A DNA stretch of 64,000 nucleotides from assembly GCA_965644295.1 (NCBI GenBank), contig CBFFRP010000180.1, positions 1 to 64,000 of the forward strand. Direction: 5' to 3'. Source of the DNA: Paraphysomonas bandaiensis (lineage: Eukaryota; Chrysophyceae). How positions within the stretch are numbered: the first letter of the stretch is position 1; each line of letters starts with the position of its first letter. The notes under the pieces were generated by a model. That model was not told the origin of the DNA and made no database searches. It saw only the letters and a list, made by a program, of their open reading frames with translations. Shown in pieces: positions 57,005 through 64,000 of this stretch. Both the position numbers and the translations under genes were made by a program.

Positions 57005-57026
57005 TTTTTTCTACAGTAACTATATA
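57005..57026 (+). promoter_or_regulatory. TTTTTTCTACAG motif before a viral start codon
   Basis: TTTTTTCTACAG (57005-57016), then TAACTATATA, then ATG 57027. Same motif and spacing as at 49528. Confidence 0.5.
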
Positions 57027-57581
57027 ATGGTAGAACCCGAAGAATATATAGAAGAATCAATTCCTTTAACAAAGCCGAAAAGACAGGTCAAACAACTCGC
57101 AACCATACCAGAGGAGCCTGTTAACACACCCCAAGCACCTATTCAGTCCGCTCCTGTGAAAAAGAAAAGAGTGATGACAAAGCCTAAAACACAAGCCCAA
57201 CTACAAGCATTTGAAAAGGCTAGACAAAAGAGAGCAGAGAATGCTGCAAAGAGGCAACAAGAAAAGGAATTACATTATGCAAAATTATTAGCCAAACATC
57301 AAGAAGAACAATCAGTACCGGAGACAGCTCCTAAACCAGAGCCAGCACCAAGGCCTGTTGTTAAACGAGCTCCAAGGCAAAAAATAATATATGATGATTC
57401 AGAATCAGATGAAGAGGTTATAGTTGTTAAAAGACCATCCAAAAGAAAACCAAAAAAGAAAACAATTGTGGTTGAATCATCAGAATCTGAATCAGAATCA
57501 GAAGATGAACAAGTATCTATACAAAGACAACCCGCTACACAAAGACATGTGACATTTAATTCAGATGATTATTTCGCATAA
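57027..57581 (+). CDS. Charged virion-like protein ending in DDYFA
   Basis: 184 aa. Basic N-terminal two thirds (KKKRVMTKPKTQAQLQAFEK, KARQKRAENAAKRQQEKE, helical), then alternating acidic Ser (DDSESDEE, ESSESESESEDE) and basic (KRPSKRKPKKK) blocks, ending NSDDYFA. The Ser-acidic blocks resemble casein kinase 2 sites. Divergent from the ATPase gene. Likely DNA- or core-associated; no known family. Confidence 0.65.
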   Translation: MVEPEEYIEESIPLTKPKRQVKQLATIPEEPVNTPQAPIQSAPVKKKRVMTKPKTQAQLQAFEKARQKRAENAAKRQQEKELHYAKLLAKHQEEQSVPETAPKPEPAPRPVVKRAPRQKIIYDDSESDEEVIVVKRPSKRKPKKKTIVVESSESESESEDEQVSIQRQPATQRHVTFNSDDYFA

Positions 57582-57610
57582 TATTATCTTTCACTATTAT
57601 ATAAATACTA

Positions 57611-58681
57611 ATGAAGGAGAAGAAAATCTATTTATCTCTTGACGACTTACATAAACTTTATGGTATTGCACCAGATTTGATTTTAAAAAGAAAAAGAACA
57701 AAGAAAAAGCGCAAAGCTAAAGGGAAAAAGAAAACTAATTTTGGTACAGGTGTAAATAAGCAATTTGGTGGGGGCGGAATAGGAGGTGTTTCCGGTGTGG
57801 GTGCTGTACATAGCTCAACCATTGACAGAAGAGAGATTGATATATTGCGAGGACAGTTAAATGAAGCTAAAAACAATCCAAAGAATCCCGCCAATGAAGG
57901 AGTGTTGAGACTTGAAAATGTACCAGAAGAGTTAAAAGAGACTTTCAAATTTGCAAAATTAGCTAATGACGGGTATGCGTCTGGAAATATTAAAGTCTCT
58001 AAATCTCCAGCTGGAAATTTAATAATGGGTCCAACATCTCAAAAACAAAAAACTGCGCAACGAAGAAGAGCCATTGATATATCCAGCAGGGCAGATCATA
58101 CCATCAACCCCGCACCACCAATATCTACAAGTAATGATATGACTTATACACAGCCATTAGAATTTAAATCAAATGATCAGGTGGAAGAATTAGACGATGA
58201 TTTTGAAGATGATGTTGAGGATTTGCCTTTAGAGCCAAAAACTAAATTAGCTAAACCAAAAGGCAGAACTCAAAAACAGAAAGAAGCAACAAAACAATTA
58301 GTTCAACGTAGTAAAGACAAGAAAAGCGAAAGATTGAACAGAGAAGGTATGGAGGCAGAGGACTATGATGCCGATAAAGCAATTAGAGCCAAAAATCACT
58401 TTGAAAAAAGACATATGAGGCAAGGATTAGAAGGCTTGTATGTCAATAATGACCCACAAACTAAGCAAATGAATGACATTAGAAAAACAGAAATGAATAT
58501 AAAACAAAAAGATGAAATAGAGGATGAGAACATGCATAAACTAAGAACAAAGCATCATGTCCGAACTCATAAAATCAAGCCACCAAGCACACCGGTTCCA
58601 GCAGAATATTTTACTCCTAGAAAAGTTGAATTTGGTTGGGGTGATTGGAGCAGTAATAACTCAGATGATGGTTTCGCTTAA
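57611..58681 (+). CDS. Basic hypothetical virion-like protein ending in DDGFA
   Basis: 356 aa. N-terminus MKEKKIYLSLDDLHKLYGIA, then a dense Lys/Arg block (KRKRTKKKRKAKGKKKT) and a Gly-rich stretch. The middle and C-terminal parts are charged helices, ending WSSNNSDDGFA. It begins 30 bp after the preceding gene on the same strand. The shared C-terminal motif and basic character suggest a structural partner of the proteins at 54681 and 57027. Confidence 0.65.
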   Translation: MKEKKIYLSLDDLHKLYGIAPDLILKRKRTKKKRKAKGKKKTNFGTGVNKQFGGGGIGGVSGVGAVHSSTIDRREIDILRGQLNEAKNNPKNPANEGVLRLENVPEELKETFKFAKLANDGYASGNIKVSKSPAGNLIMGPTSQKQKTAQRRRAIDISSRADHTINPAPPISTSNDMTYTQPLEFKSNDQVEELDDDFEDDVEDLPLEPKTKLAKPKGRTQKQKEATKQLVQRSKDKKSERLNREGMEAEDYDADKAIRAKNHFEKRHMRQGLEGLYVNNDPQTKQMNDIRKTEMNIKQKDEIEDENMHKLRTKHHVRTHKIKPPSTPVPAEYFTPRKVEFGWGDWSSNNSDDGFA

Positions 58682-58720
58682 ATATAAAATGTTTAAATAT
58701 TTTGTGTCACAATTATATAA

Positions 58721-59224
58721 ATGAGAAAAGTAGTTATTAAAGACAACGACAACAACAGACCTCTTGGAGTTGAAGAAACTAAAGAGATAGAAGCTGAAGT
58801 TAAACGTGAATGTAGTTTCAGACATCGATCGATTCCAGACAAAAAACTATTTAATGTTGAGTTAAATGGACTTTCTGACAAAATTAAAGAAATTAAACTT
58901 GAAAATCAACAGTACGAATTAGTCACTAAAATTCAATCTGTTTTAGATCTCTTTGATCCTGATTCGAATAAATACAATGAACAAATTCTATTATTTACTT
59001 GTCAAGCAGTTGAAAATTTTATCACAAAACCGAAATCTGGTGATAGAAAACTAGCGGTTGTAGTTGAAGCGGTTAAAAAATATTTCAATAATGACATAGA
59101 ATTAATTGTCAAAATGGTTGAAATATTACTACCACGAATTAAAAAAATGAATTTTATTAGGCGTAATTGGAAGAGAGTAGCACGTTTTTTTTGCGGTCAG
59201 CAGCAGAGCGAGCCGTTGATATAG
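58721..59224 (+). CDS. Hypothetical viral protein
   Basis: 167 aa, ATG straight after AATTATATAA. Charged N-terminus, then a helical core (LFTCQAVENFITKPKSGDRK, AVVVEAVKKYFNNDIELIVK) and a basic end (RRNWKRVARFF). No family recognised. Third gene of a rightward run with the two preceding virion-like genes. Confidence 0.6.
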   Translation: MRKVVIKDNDNNRPLGVEETKEIEAEVKRECSFRHRSIPDKKLFNVELNGLSDKIKEIKLENQQYELVTKIQSVLDLFDPDSNKYNEQILLFTCQAVENFITKPKSGDRKLAVVVEAVKKYFNNDIELIVKMVEILLPRIKKMNFIRRNWKRVARFFCGQQQSEPLI

Positions 59225-59303
59225 CTATAACAAAAGCTTTTAAAATATTACTATTACCTATGATACTTGCCATTTTATAATTTTATTGATTATTGATATA
59301 ATA

Positions 59304-59570
59304 ATGAATAAAGAGAAACTTAAACAGTATAATCATGAATATTACTTAAAGAACAGAGACACATTATTGATTCGAAATAGAATTTACTATTTTAATAATA
59401 AAGCTAAATGTAATGAGTATGCTAGAAACTATTATTATAAAAAAATTAAAACACTTAAAGGGGATGAAGAATATAAGAAATGGGTACACACAAAAAAGGA
59501 TACCAAAAGGAAAAAACAGAAAAAATATAAAGTTATCGATGATGATACATTTATAATAAATTTTACTTAA
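59304..59570 (+). CDS. Small Lys/Tyr-rich protein
   Basis: 88 aa from ATG 59304. MNKEKLKQYNHEYYLKNRDT resembles the N-terminus of the zinc-finger protein encoded opposite it (MNKESRREYNKKYYAEKKSA). The YN-x2-YY helix module is common in selfish-nuclease-associated proteins of large DNA viruses. It ends IDDDTFIINFT and shares its stop (TTAA, 59567-59570) with the convergent gene. Confidence 0.6.
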   Translation: MNKEKLKQYNHEYYLKNRDTLLIRNRIYYFNNKAKCNEYARNYYYKKIKTLKGDEEYKKWVHTKKDTKRKKQKKYKVIDDDTFIINFT

Positions 59571-59983
59571 AGATTTCTATGTTTACTTGAACATTTATGT
59601 TTAGTTTTTTGAGATTCTGGAAATGATTCTTGACATCCCCAACAATACATCAATGGATCAGTTTCACGAGAAGGTCGTTTACTGACCGCGCCTCTTGAAC
59701 CAGCAGGGAGCTGATGCTTCAGCGAGTCGTCTTGTTTAGATTTCTTGATGTCTTCTAATTCTTGTTTTATTGCTTCTAATTCGCTTGAAACATTTAATTT
59801 TGCTTGTCTTCTCTCTGCCGTTGTCATGCATACTTTTGATGTTTGATGTTTCTTCATATTTTGATGTGATACTATTCTGCCACATTTTAAACATTCTTCT
59901 TTTTCAAATAGCTTTGCACATATTGCGCTTTTCTTTTCAGCGTAGTATTTTTTATTATACTCTCTTCTTGATTCTTTGTTCAT
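59567..59983 (-). CDS. Zinc-finger protein with two CxxC...H/C modules
   Basis: 138 aa from ATG 59983. After the YN-x2-YY helix come CLKCGRIVSHQNMKKHQTSK with VC (C2HC finger, about residues 36-57) and a second finger at the C-terminus, CWGCQESFPESQKTKHKC. Between them is a short coiled coil (LEAIKQELEDIKKSKQ). Probable nucleic-acid-binding regulator. The divergent neighbour is the integrase. Confidence 0.65.
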   Translation of the reverse strand: MNKESRREYNKKYYAEKKSAICAKLFEKEECLKCGRIVSHQNMKKHQTSKVCMTTAERRQAKLNVSSELEAIKQELEDIKKSKQDDSLKHQLPAGSRGAVSKRPSRETDPLMYCWGCQESFPESQKTKHKCSSKHRNL

Positions 59984-60009
59984 TATACTATACTCTTATA
60001 TATTAATTT

Positions 60010-60020
60010 CTTTTTAAGTG
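60010..60020 (-). promoter_or_regulatory. CACTTAAAAAG box upstream of the zinc-finger gene
   Basis: On the minus strand CACTTAAAAAG lies about 27 nt upstream of ATG 59983 and resembles the ACTACTTAAAAAA boxes upstream of the polymerase and 117-aa genes. Confidence 0.4.
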
Positions 60021-60073
60021 TTTTTTACTAAATTAGTTTATTTATATTTTTTATATGTGTATTATATATCATT

Positions 60074-61120
60074 ATGAATGATCTTATTAAAAAATATGAT
60101 ATCGATGAAACATTAACAAGACCAATTAAACAAGCCAAGAAGAAAAGATATAATCGAATAAAAGATAATATACCACTTAAAGAAGATTATAACTTCATGG
60201 CGGATGTGTTGCATTTACCAAAAGATAAAAAAGGATATCAATATTTATTAGTTGTTGTTGATTTGGCAACTGATGAGTTTGATATGGAACCAATGAAAAC
60301 AGAAAACTCTGATGAAACTTTAAAAGCAATAAAGGCTATATTTCAACGTAATCATCTTAATAAACCGTACGCTTCTATTCGAACAGATGGCGGTGCATCA
60401 TTTAAAAAAGGTTTTGCAAAATATTTGTACGACGAAAGTATTTTACATAGCGTTGCATTAGCGGGACGACATAAACAAATGTCAGCAGTGGAGAGTTTAA
60501 ATAGAACATTAGGCAGATTTTTTAATGGTTATATGAATAGCATTGAGTTAAAAACTGGAAAAATTTATAGAGAATGGACTGATATAGTTGATAAGCTAAG
60601 AATAGATTTGAATAAACTAAGGAAGAAAGATGTGTCTAATATTGACTTGGCAACACATAAGTATCCTGTTCCAGACACAACCAAATCAAAACCTAAATAT
60701 AATGTGGGTGACTTTGTGTATCGAAAATTAGACAAACCCAAAAATGCTTTAAATGAAACTATTAATTCTGATGTGTTTCGAGAAGGTGACTTCCGCTTTG
60801 ACCCTATACCTGTAAAAATTAAACAAATATTGTATTATCCTGGAAAAGTTACATACAGATATATGTTAAGTGGTATTAAAAATGCATCCTTTACAGAAGA
60901 TGAATTAATGCCTGCACCTGATGCCGAAGAAGAACAAGTTGAAATTAAAATGATTCTTGATAAACGATTTTTTGATGGCGAAGATCATTATCAAGTTTGG
61001 ATGTATGGAGAGTTAAAAAAAGACGCGGGATGGTATGCTAAAAGTGATTTACTAAAAACTGTTGATAAAAAGTTATTAGATGATTTTGATAAAAGCATTA
61101 AGAAAAAGAAAAAACGTTAA
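60074..61120 (+). CDS. Retroviral-type (rve, DDE) integrase
   Basis: 348 aa. Catalytic triad visible: D44 (FMADVLHL), D105 (SIRTDGGASF) and E140 (SAVESLNRTLG), with 34 residues between the last two. The C-terminal part (YNVGDFVYRKLDKPKNAL, then FTEDELMPAP) is an SH3/chromo-like tail typical of Polinton integrases. No N-terminal HHCC finger is seen. All catalytic residues intact, so integration could be functional. This gene is the main reason for preferring a Polinton/Maverick-type element over tyrosine-recombinase PLVs. Its stop overlaps that of the convergent polymerase gene in one TTAA. Confidence 0.95.
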   Translation: MNDLIKKYDIDETLTRPIKQAKKKRYNRIKDNIPLKEDYNFMADVLHLPKDKKGYQYLLVVVDLATDEFDMEPMKTENSDETLKAIKAIFQRNHLNKPYASIRTDGGASFKKGFAKYLYDESILHSVALAGRHKQMSAVESLNRTLGRFFNGYMNSIELKTGKIYREWTDIVDKLRIDLNKLRKKDVSNIDLATHKYPVPDTTKSKPKYNVGDFVYRKLDKPKNALNETINSDVFREGDFRFDPIPVKIKQILYYPGKVTYRYMLSGIKNASFTEDELMPAPDAEEEQVEIKMILDKRFFDGEDHYQVWMYGELKKDAGWYAKSDLLKTVDKKLLDDFDKSIKKKKKR

Positions 61121-62367
61121 CAACATTCTTTAATATGTGATTTTATGTCTTTGTATTTAAGTCGCTCGTCACACTTTGGACATATATGATCGTATCCATT
61201 TACATGTCTCCATTCAATCAGACCCAAAGTTTTATCTTCTCGCAATAGATTGGGTATATCTAATTTTGGATCTTTCTTAAAGACAACACAGTCGGTGTGA
61301 ATACGAATGACGTTGTCAATATCCTTCAATGCCACTTCTGCTATTTTGTTTCTTGCATATGAAAGCAAAAAAGGAAGCAGTCTAATATTGTATTTAAAAG
61401 GATTATTTGAATCTAAAAGTTTATAATTCTCTTCATCGTTACTATGTGCTGACATATACTTATCATGTACAATATAATCGCATTCTTTTGTATATCCCCA
61501 GTCATAACCTTCTTTTTCTAATTCATCATATGATTTATATATCATATTGTACTGCGTTAACGTTCCCCATAGCGATGACATCAAATGTTTTACAAGTTTG
61601 TTGTTGGGATACAACTTTTTTAACTGAATTAAACGATTGTACCATTCTCCAAATATTTCACTAGCTTTTACTAAATCTTTTGTTCTGTATATGTATGCGT
61701 TTGGTTTATCATCAACAATTAACTCAATATTTACATCAAATTTCCTTTTGTATTTCATTGCATGTTTTAGAGATATATGAGTATATGTATGTTTTGGAGA
61801 AAATGAAAATATCTTTTTAAAGTTTTTATTATCAGATGTAATTTTAACTCTGTATATTCCGTATTTAAGTTTAGAACGTTTCTTTAACTTCTTTAAATAT
61901 TTTTCTTTTCCTTTCTTTGTAGGTATTAAAAAGTTATCATCTATTAGTAGAGATGGATAAAATCCACTAAAATCGTATCCATATGAATTAAATACTCCCG
62001 GCTCGCAAAACTGTAAACCTGCATTATAACAATCCTGAAAGTATCCATTTTCTATTTTTTTAATCCTTTCATGATGTTCATATTTTCCTTTACAATATTG
62101 CACAAAGATACATTTAATAGCTCCCAAGTGAGAATGAAACTTTTTGTAATTAATTGACAAGTTTTTAGTAAATCTCATCTCTCTACACCACGCCCTGAAA
62201 TCTTTACCATACTGTTTTATTCCTTCATCTGATGCTTCGTATCCTTTAAACAATCGATAGGCATATTCTAATTTCATACATTTCTCATGTGACATGTCTG
62301 AAAAGATGTAGTTCTTAACATCTAAAACTCTGTACATGTCACTATTCATTTTATAATAAAAATACAT
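61117..62367 (-). CDS. Reduced family-B DNA polymerase (palm domain, no visible exonuclease)
   Basis: 416 aa from ATG 62367; a second Met lies at 62349. Motif A YGYDFSGFYPSLL (D132), motif B KLVKHLMSSLWGTL (about 257-270) and motif C IRIHTDCVVF (H357-T-D359-C) follow the order of protein-primed PolBs. Motif C has His where the first Asp of DTDS is normal, while the second Asp is kept. About 130 residues precede motif A, with no D-x-E exonuclease motif or terminal-protein region. The protein ends in a CPKC...HIKEC finger (C396, C399, H411, C415). Either a minimal, divergent viral polymerase or a partly decayed one; the open frame argues against decay. Expected to copy the element's genome. Confidence 0.82.
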   Translation of the reverse strand: MYFYYKMNSDMYRVLDVKNYIFSDMSHEKCMKLEYAYRLFKGYEASDEGIKQYGKDFRAWCREMRFTKNLSINYKKFHSHLGAIKCIFVQYCKGKYEHHERIKKIENGYFQDCYNAGLQFCEPGVFNSYGYDFSGFYPSLLIDDNFLIPTKKGKEKYLKKLKKRSKLKYGIYRVKITSDNKNFKKIFSFSPKHTYTHISLKHAMKYKRKFDVNIELIVDDKPNAYIYRTKDLVKASEIFGEWYNRLIQLKKLYPNNKLVKHLMSSLWGTLTQYNMIYKSYDELEKEGYDWGYTKECDYIVHDKYMSAHSNDEENYKLLDSNNPFKYNIRLLPFLLSYARNKIAEVALKDIDNVIRIHTDCVVFKKDPKLDIPNLLREDKTLGLIEWRHVNGYDHICPKCDERLKYKDIKSHIKECC

Positions 62368-62393
62368 TCTATATATTATTATTATATTAATTA

Positions 62394-62409
62394 TTTTTTA
62401 AGTAGTTTT
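62394..62409 (-). promoter_or_regulatory. AAAACTACTTAAAAAA box upstream of the polymerase gene
   Basis: The minus strand reads TAAAACTACTTAAAAAATAA about 27 nt before ATG 62367. An identical core precedes the 117-aa gene. Could be an early promoter or an intergenic processing signal. Confidence 0.5.
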
Positions 62410-62412
62410 ATA

Positions 62413-62766
62413 TCAAAAATAATTATCCTCAATATCATCAGGTACAAATGCAGTAATTTGCAATTGTGAGAACTTTGAAAACTTATCTGTGTCTTTGACT
62501 TTATTTGCATAATACTCTTCTTCATCATCAACATTGAGGTCACTATAAAATCCTTTGAGTGTGCTCCATCTGGTTGCGTTTAAAGCGCGCACCATAAATA
62601 TTTTATTCGGATCTGCATTTTTTAATCCTTGTACAATATCGCGTATATCTTGAGCAGAGATATCATTCTTTTTGTCATTTCTGTACAATTGTATTGTTCG
62701 TTCTTTTCCGTGCTTCACAGTTTTCTCTTTGATAATCTTTTTAGTATAAACAGACTTTTTTACCAT
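62413..62766 (-). CDS. Hypothetical replication-module protein
   Basis: 117 aa from ATG 62766. A basic N-terminus (VKKSVYTKKIIKEKTVKHGK) is followed by an alpha/beta-looking core (IRDIVQGLKNADPNKIFMVR, NATRWSTLKGFYSDL) and an acidic tail (FVPDDIEDNYF). The acidic aromatic C-terminus is like that of single-stranded-DNA-binding proteins. Position between polymerase and helicase, with a promoter box in common, makes a replication accessory such as an SSB plausible; no direct evidence. Confidence 0.65.
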   Translation of the reverse strand: MVKKSVYTKKIIKEKTVKHGKERTIQLYRNDKKNDISAQDIRDIVQGLKNADPNKIFMVRALNATRWSTLKGFYSDLNVDDEEEYYANKVKDTDKFSKFSQLQITAFVPDDIEDNYF

Positions 62767-62793
62767 TATATATAACTAAACTATATATAATAA

Positions 62794-62809
62794 TTTTTTA
62801 AGTAGTTTT
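62794..62809 (-). promoter_or_regulatory. AAAACTACTTAAAAAA box upstream of the 117-aa gene
   Basis: The minus strand reads AAAACTACTTAAAAAATTAT about 28 nt before ATG 62766; same core and distance as before the polymerase gene. Confidence 0.5.
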
Positions 62810-64000
62810 TAATTTAGTAAATCAATAATTTCATTTAATTCTTCTTTCTCAATTTTTTGTTGTTTAAATATATTTGTTTTAAATGTTTCAGGTATGGGTT
62901 CATTGTCATAGTCAGAATCATATTCAAAAGTAACTTTCTTAACTTTGACCATCTTAGATTTTTTTAGTTTGACCTCTTCTGGTTCTCTTAATCTATACAA
63001 TTCATCTTGAAGCTCTTTTATTTTTTCTTGTAATTTCATATAGTCTTCTGCTCTAACATACTGCGCTTTGTCATCTGATTTAATGTATTTTGGAATAGGT
63101 TCATTTACTTCTTCAACACCGTCGGTTAGTGTATAATACTTCTCTGAGATCAAATAATTTTCTAATTCTTTAATATTGCATCGGTACGATCTTCCTTTTT
63201 TAGTATTTATTTTTTTTACGACTTCGTGCTGTTTCATTTCTAGTCCAAACTTTGTAATATTAGTTTTGTATTCAAAGCCATTTTGTTTTAAAAACAAACA
63301 ATATCTATTATAGAAGTCTGTTGCGCTTGCTTTCAACTCTTCTGTTTTGTCTAATTCTTCTTGCATGACATTAACTAAAAATTGCGCTGTAATGGGAATG
63401 TTTCTCTCTTGTAAGTCATTATAGTAAGACGTTATAGGTCTCTCTTTTTGAAATGACTTTACTTTAATTTTTCTATTCAATAAGTAATCATAAAATGCTC
63501 TGTCATATATTCCGCTGTTTATTTCGTCATGTAAATTGTTAAAATATTCTTCTGAATGCTTTTTCGATGGAATTTTTCTAGCAGTAAAACGCCTATCGTT
63601 ATGTTCTATTTTAATGCTGTCAAAGTTGTTAGTTAAAACTACCCAATTTATATGATTTCTCTCGTGCCTTGTTTTTTCTTTCTTTATTCTAATTGAATTT
63701 ATATCTCTTGTAATTGCGTTTTTAATTGCCTCAATTATTTCATCCGTCTTTGCTCTTTTACTTTCATTTAGTACGATTAAGCATTTGTGTGATATATCTT
63801 CATTAAAGTTTCCACCAATCAACATATCAATATGATCCTCATTTAAATAGTATTCTGGTCCCAATATTTTAATACCAAAATGATTTAACCCTGTATCTTT
63901 ACCATCTCCTGGTTTAGATTGTAGTGACATTGAAACATCTGTTTTATTACCTGTCTGTACTATATAAGCAAAATAATCCATTGCATAGTCAAACATTTCA
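62809..64000 (-). CDS. D5-like SF3 helicase (DUF5906 type), N-terminus outside window
   Basis: At least 395 aa; the frame runs to the window edge, and the Met at 63996 is probably internal. Walker A variant LQSKPGDGKDTGL (the GKD-T form is common in virophage and PLV helicases), Walker B-like KCLIVLNESKR, and SF3 motif C HINWVVLTNNFDS followed by DRRFTARKIPS. A winged-helix-like region comes after (VVKKINTKKGRSYRCNIKEL), and the C-terminus is a coiled coil (EKIKELQDELYRLREPEE) and basic. It unwinds the genome during replication. A primase domain, if present, would be upstream beyond 64000. First gene of a leftward helicase-117aa-polymerase run. Confidence 0.88.
   Translation of the reverse strand, partial: EMFDYAMDYFAYIVQTGNKTDVSMSLQSKPGDGKDTGLNHFGIKILGPEYYLNEDHIDMLIGGNFNEDISHKCLIVLNESKRAKTDEIIEAIKNAITRDINSIRIKKEKTRHERNHINWVVLTNNFDSIKIEHNDRRFTARKIPSKKHSEEYFNNLHDEINSGIYDRAFYDYLLNRKIKVKSFQKERPITSYYNDLQERNIPITAQFLVNVMQEELDKTEELKASATDFYNRYCLFLKQNGFEYKTNITKFGLEMKQHEVVKKINTKKGRSYRCNIKELENYLISEKYYTLTDGVEEVNEPIPKYIKSDDKAQYVRAEDYMKLQEKIKELQDELYRLREPEEVKLKKSKMVKVKKVTFEYDSDYDNEPIPETFKTNIFKQQKIEKEELNEIIDLLN

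Noticed and set aside
48000-64000. Adenain-type maturation protease
   Set aside because: Looked for a Cys protease among the small viral ORFs; none has a convincing His-Cys arrangement in this window.
1-64000. tRNA or rRNA genes
   Set aside because: No cloverleaf with matching A and B boxes or rRNA core was recognised by eye; a dedicated scan would be needed to exclude one.

Overview
The window is nuclear DNA of a flagellated, probably unicellular eukaryote. Host genes have many small spliceosomal introns (GT...AG, phases that close exactly). They include an outer-dynein-arm docking-complex protein, which implies a motile 9+2 flagellum, and a Na+/K+-type P-ATPase. The intergenic DNA is full of decayed Ty1/copia, non-LTR and TIR elements. 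I cannot name the species; a flagellated opisthokont-like or other protist lineage fits, and the sequence does not settle it.

Layout. 0-7.2 kb: a Ty1/copia element on the minus strand. Its integrase gene is interrupted by a 2.8 kb element with terminal inverted repeats (2448-5268) that carries two divergent, intron-containing genes and no recognisable transposase. 8.06-12.72 kb: an 11-exon coiled-coil gene (1270 aa). 12.86-13.31 kb: a TATG tetranucleotide array. 13.5-16 kb: two frameshifted relics. 16.56-20.45 kb: a 9-exon gene (963 aa) that looks like a WD40 protein. 21.5-27.7 kb: an accessory patch with an inverted duplication of a LINE fragment, a second TIR element with a duplicated right end, and a frameshifted copia element. 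28.36-30.02 kb: the ODA docking gene, divergent from a LOTUS/RRM RNA-binding gene (30.66-33.35 kb). 33.4-42.4 kb: mostly repeats and relics, with one small membrane-protein gene at 38.9-39.9 kb. 42.47-45.99 kb: the six-exon Na+/K+-ATPase. 46.8-47.4 kb: a small secreted Cys-rich protein.

From about 48 kb to the right edge the base composition becomes AT-rich, introns are no longer evident and genes become tightly packed. This is an integrated Polinton-like / Maverick-type dsDNA virus (adintovirus/PLV grade), cut by the window edge. It has a double-jelly-roll major capsid protein, a penton-type minor capsid protein, an FtsK/HerA-family packaging ATPase, a retroviral-type (rve) integrase, a reduced family-B DNA polymerase, a D5-like SF3 helicase (partial), a trimeric-fibre-like protein, a GIY-YIG nuclease and several basic virion-like proteins. 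No adenain-type maturation protease was seen; it may lie beyond the edge.

The most unusual observations are in this element: a short C-terminal motif (-DGFA/-DYFA) shared by three otherwise unrelated basic proteins; three copies of a penton-like beta domain in two adjacent genes; 31-bp palindromic iterons; a palm-only polymerase with an altered motif C; a major capsid gene without an AUG; and two classes of upstream motif. The TIR-bounded two-gene cassette in the copia integrase is the best candidate for an undescribed mobile system outside the virus.
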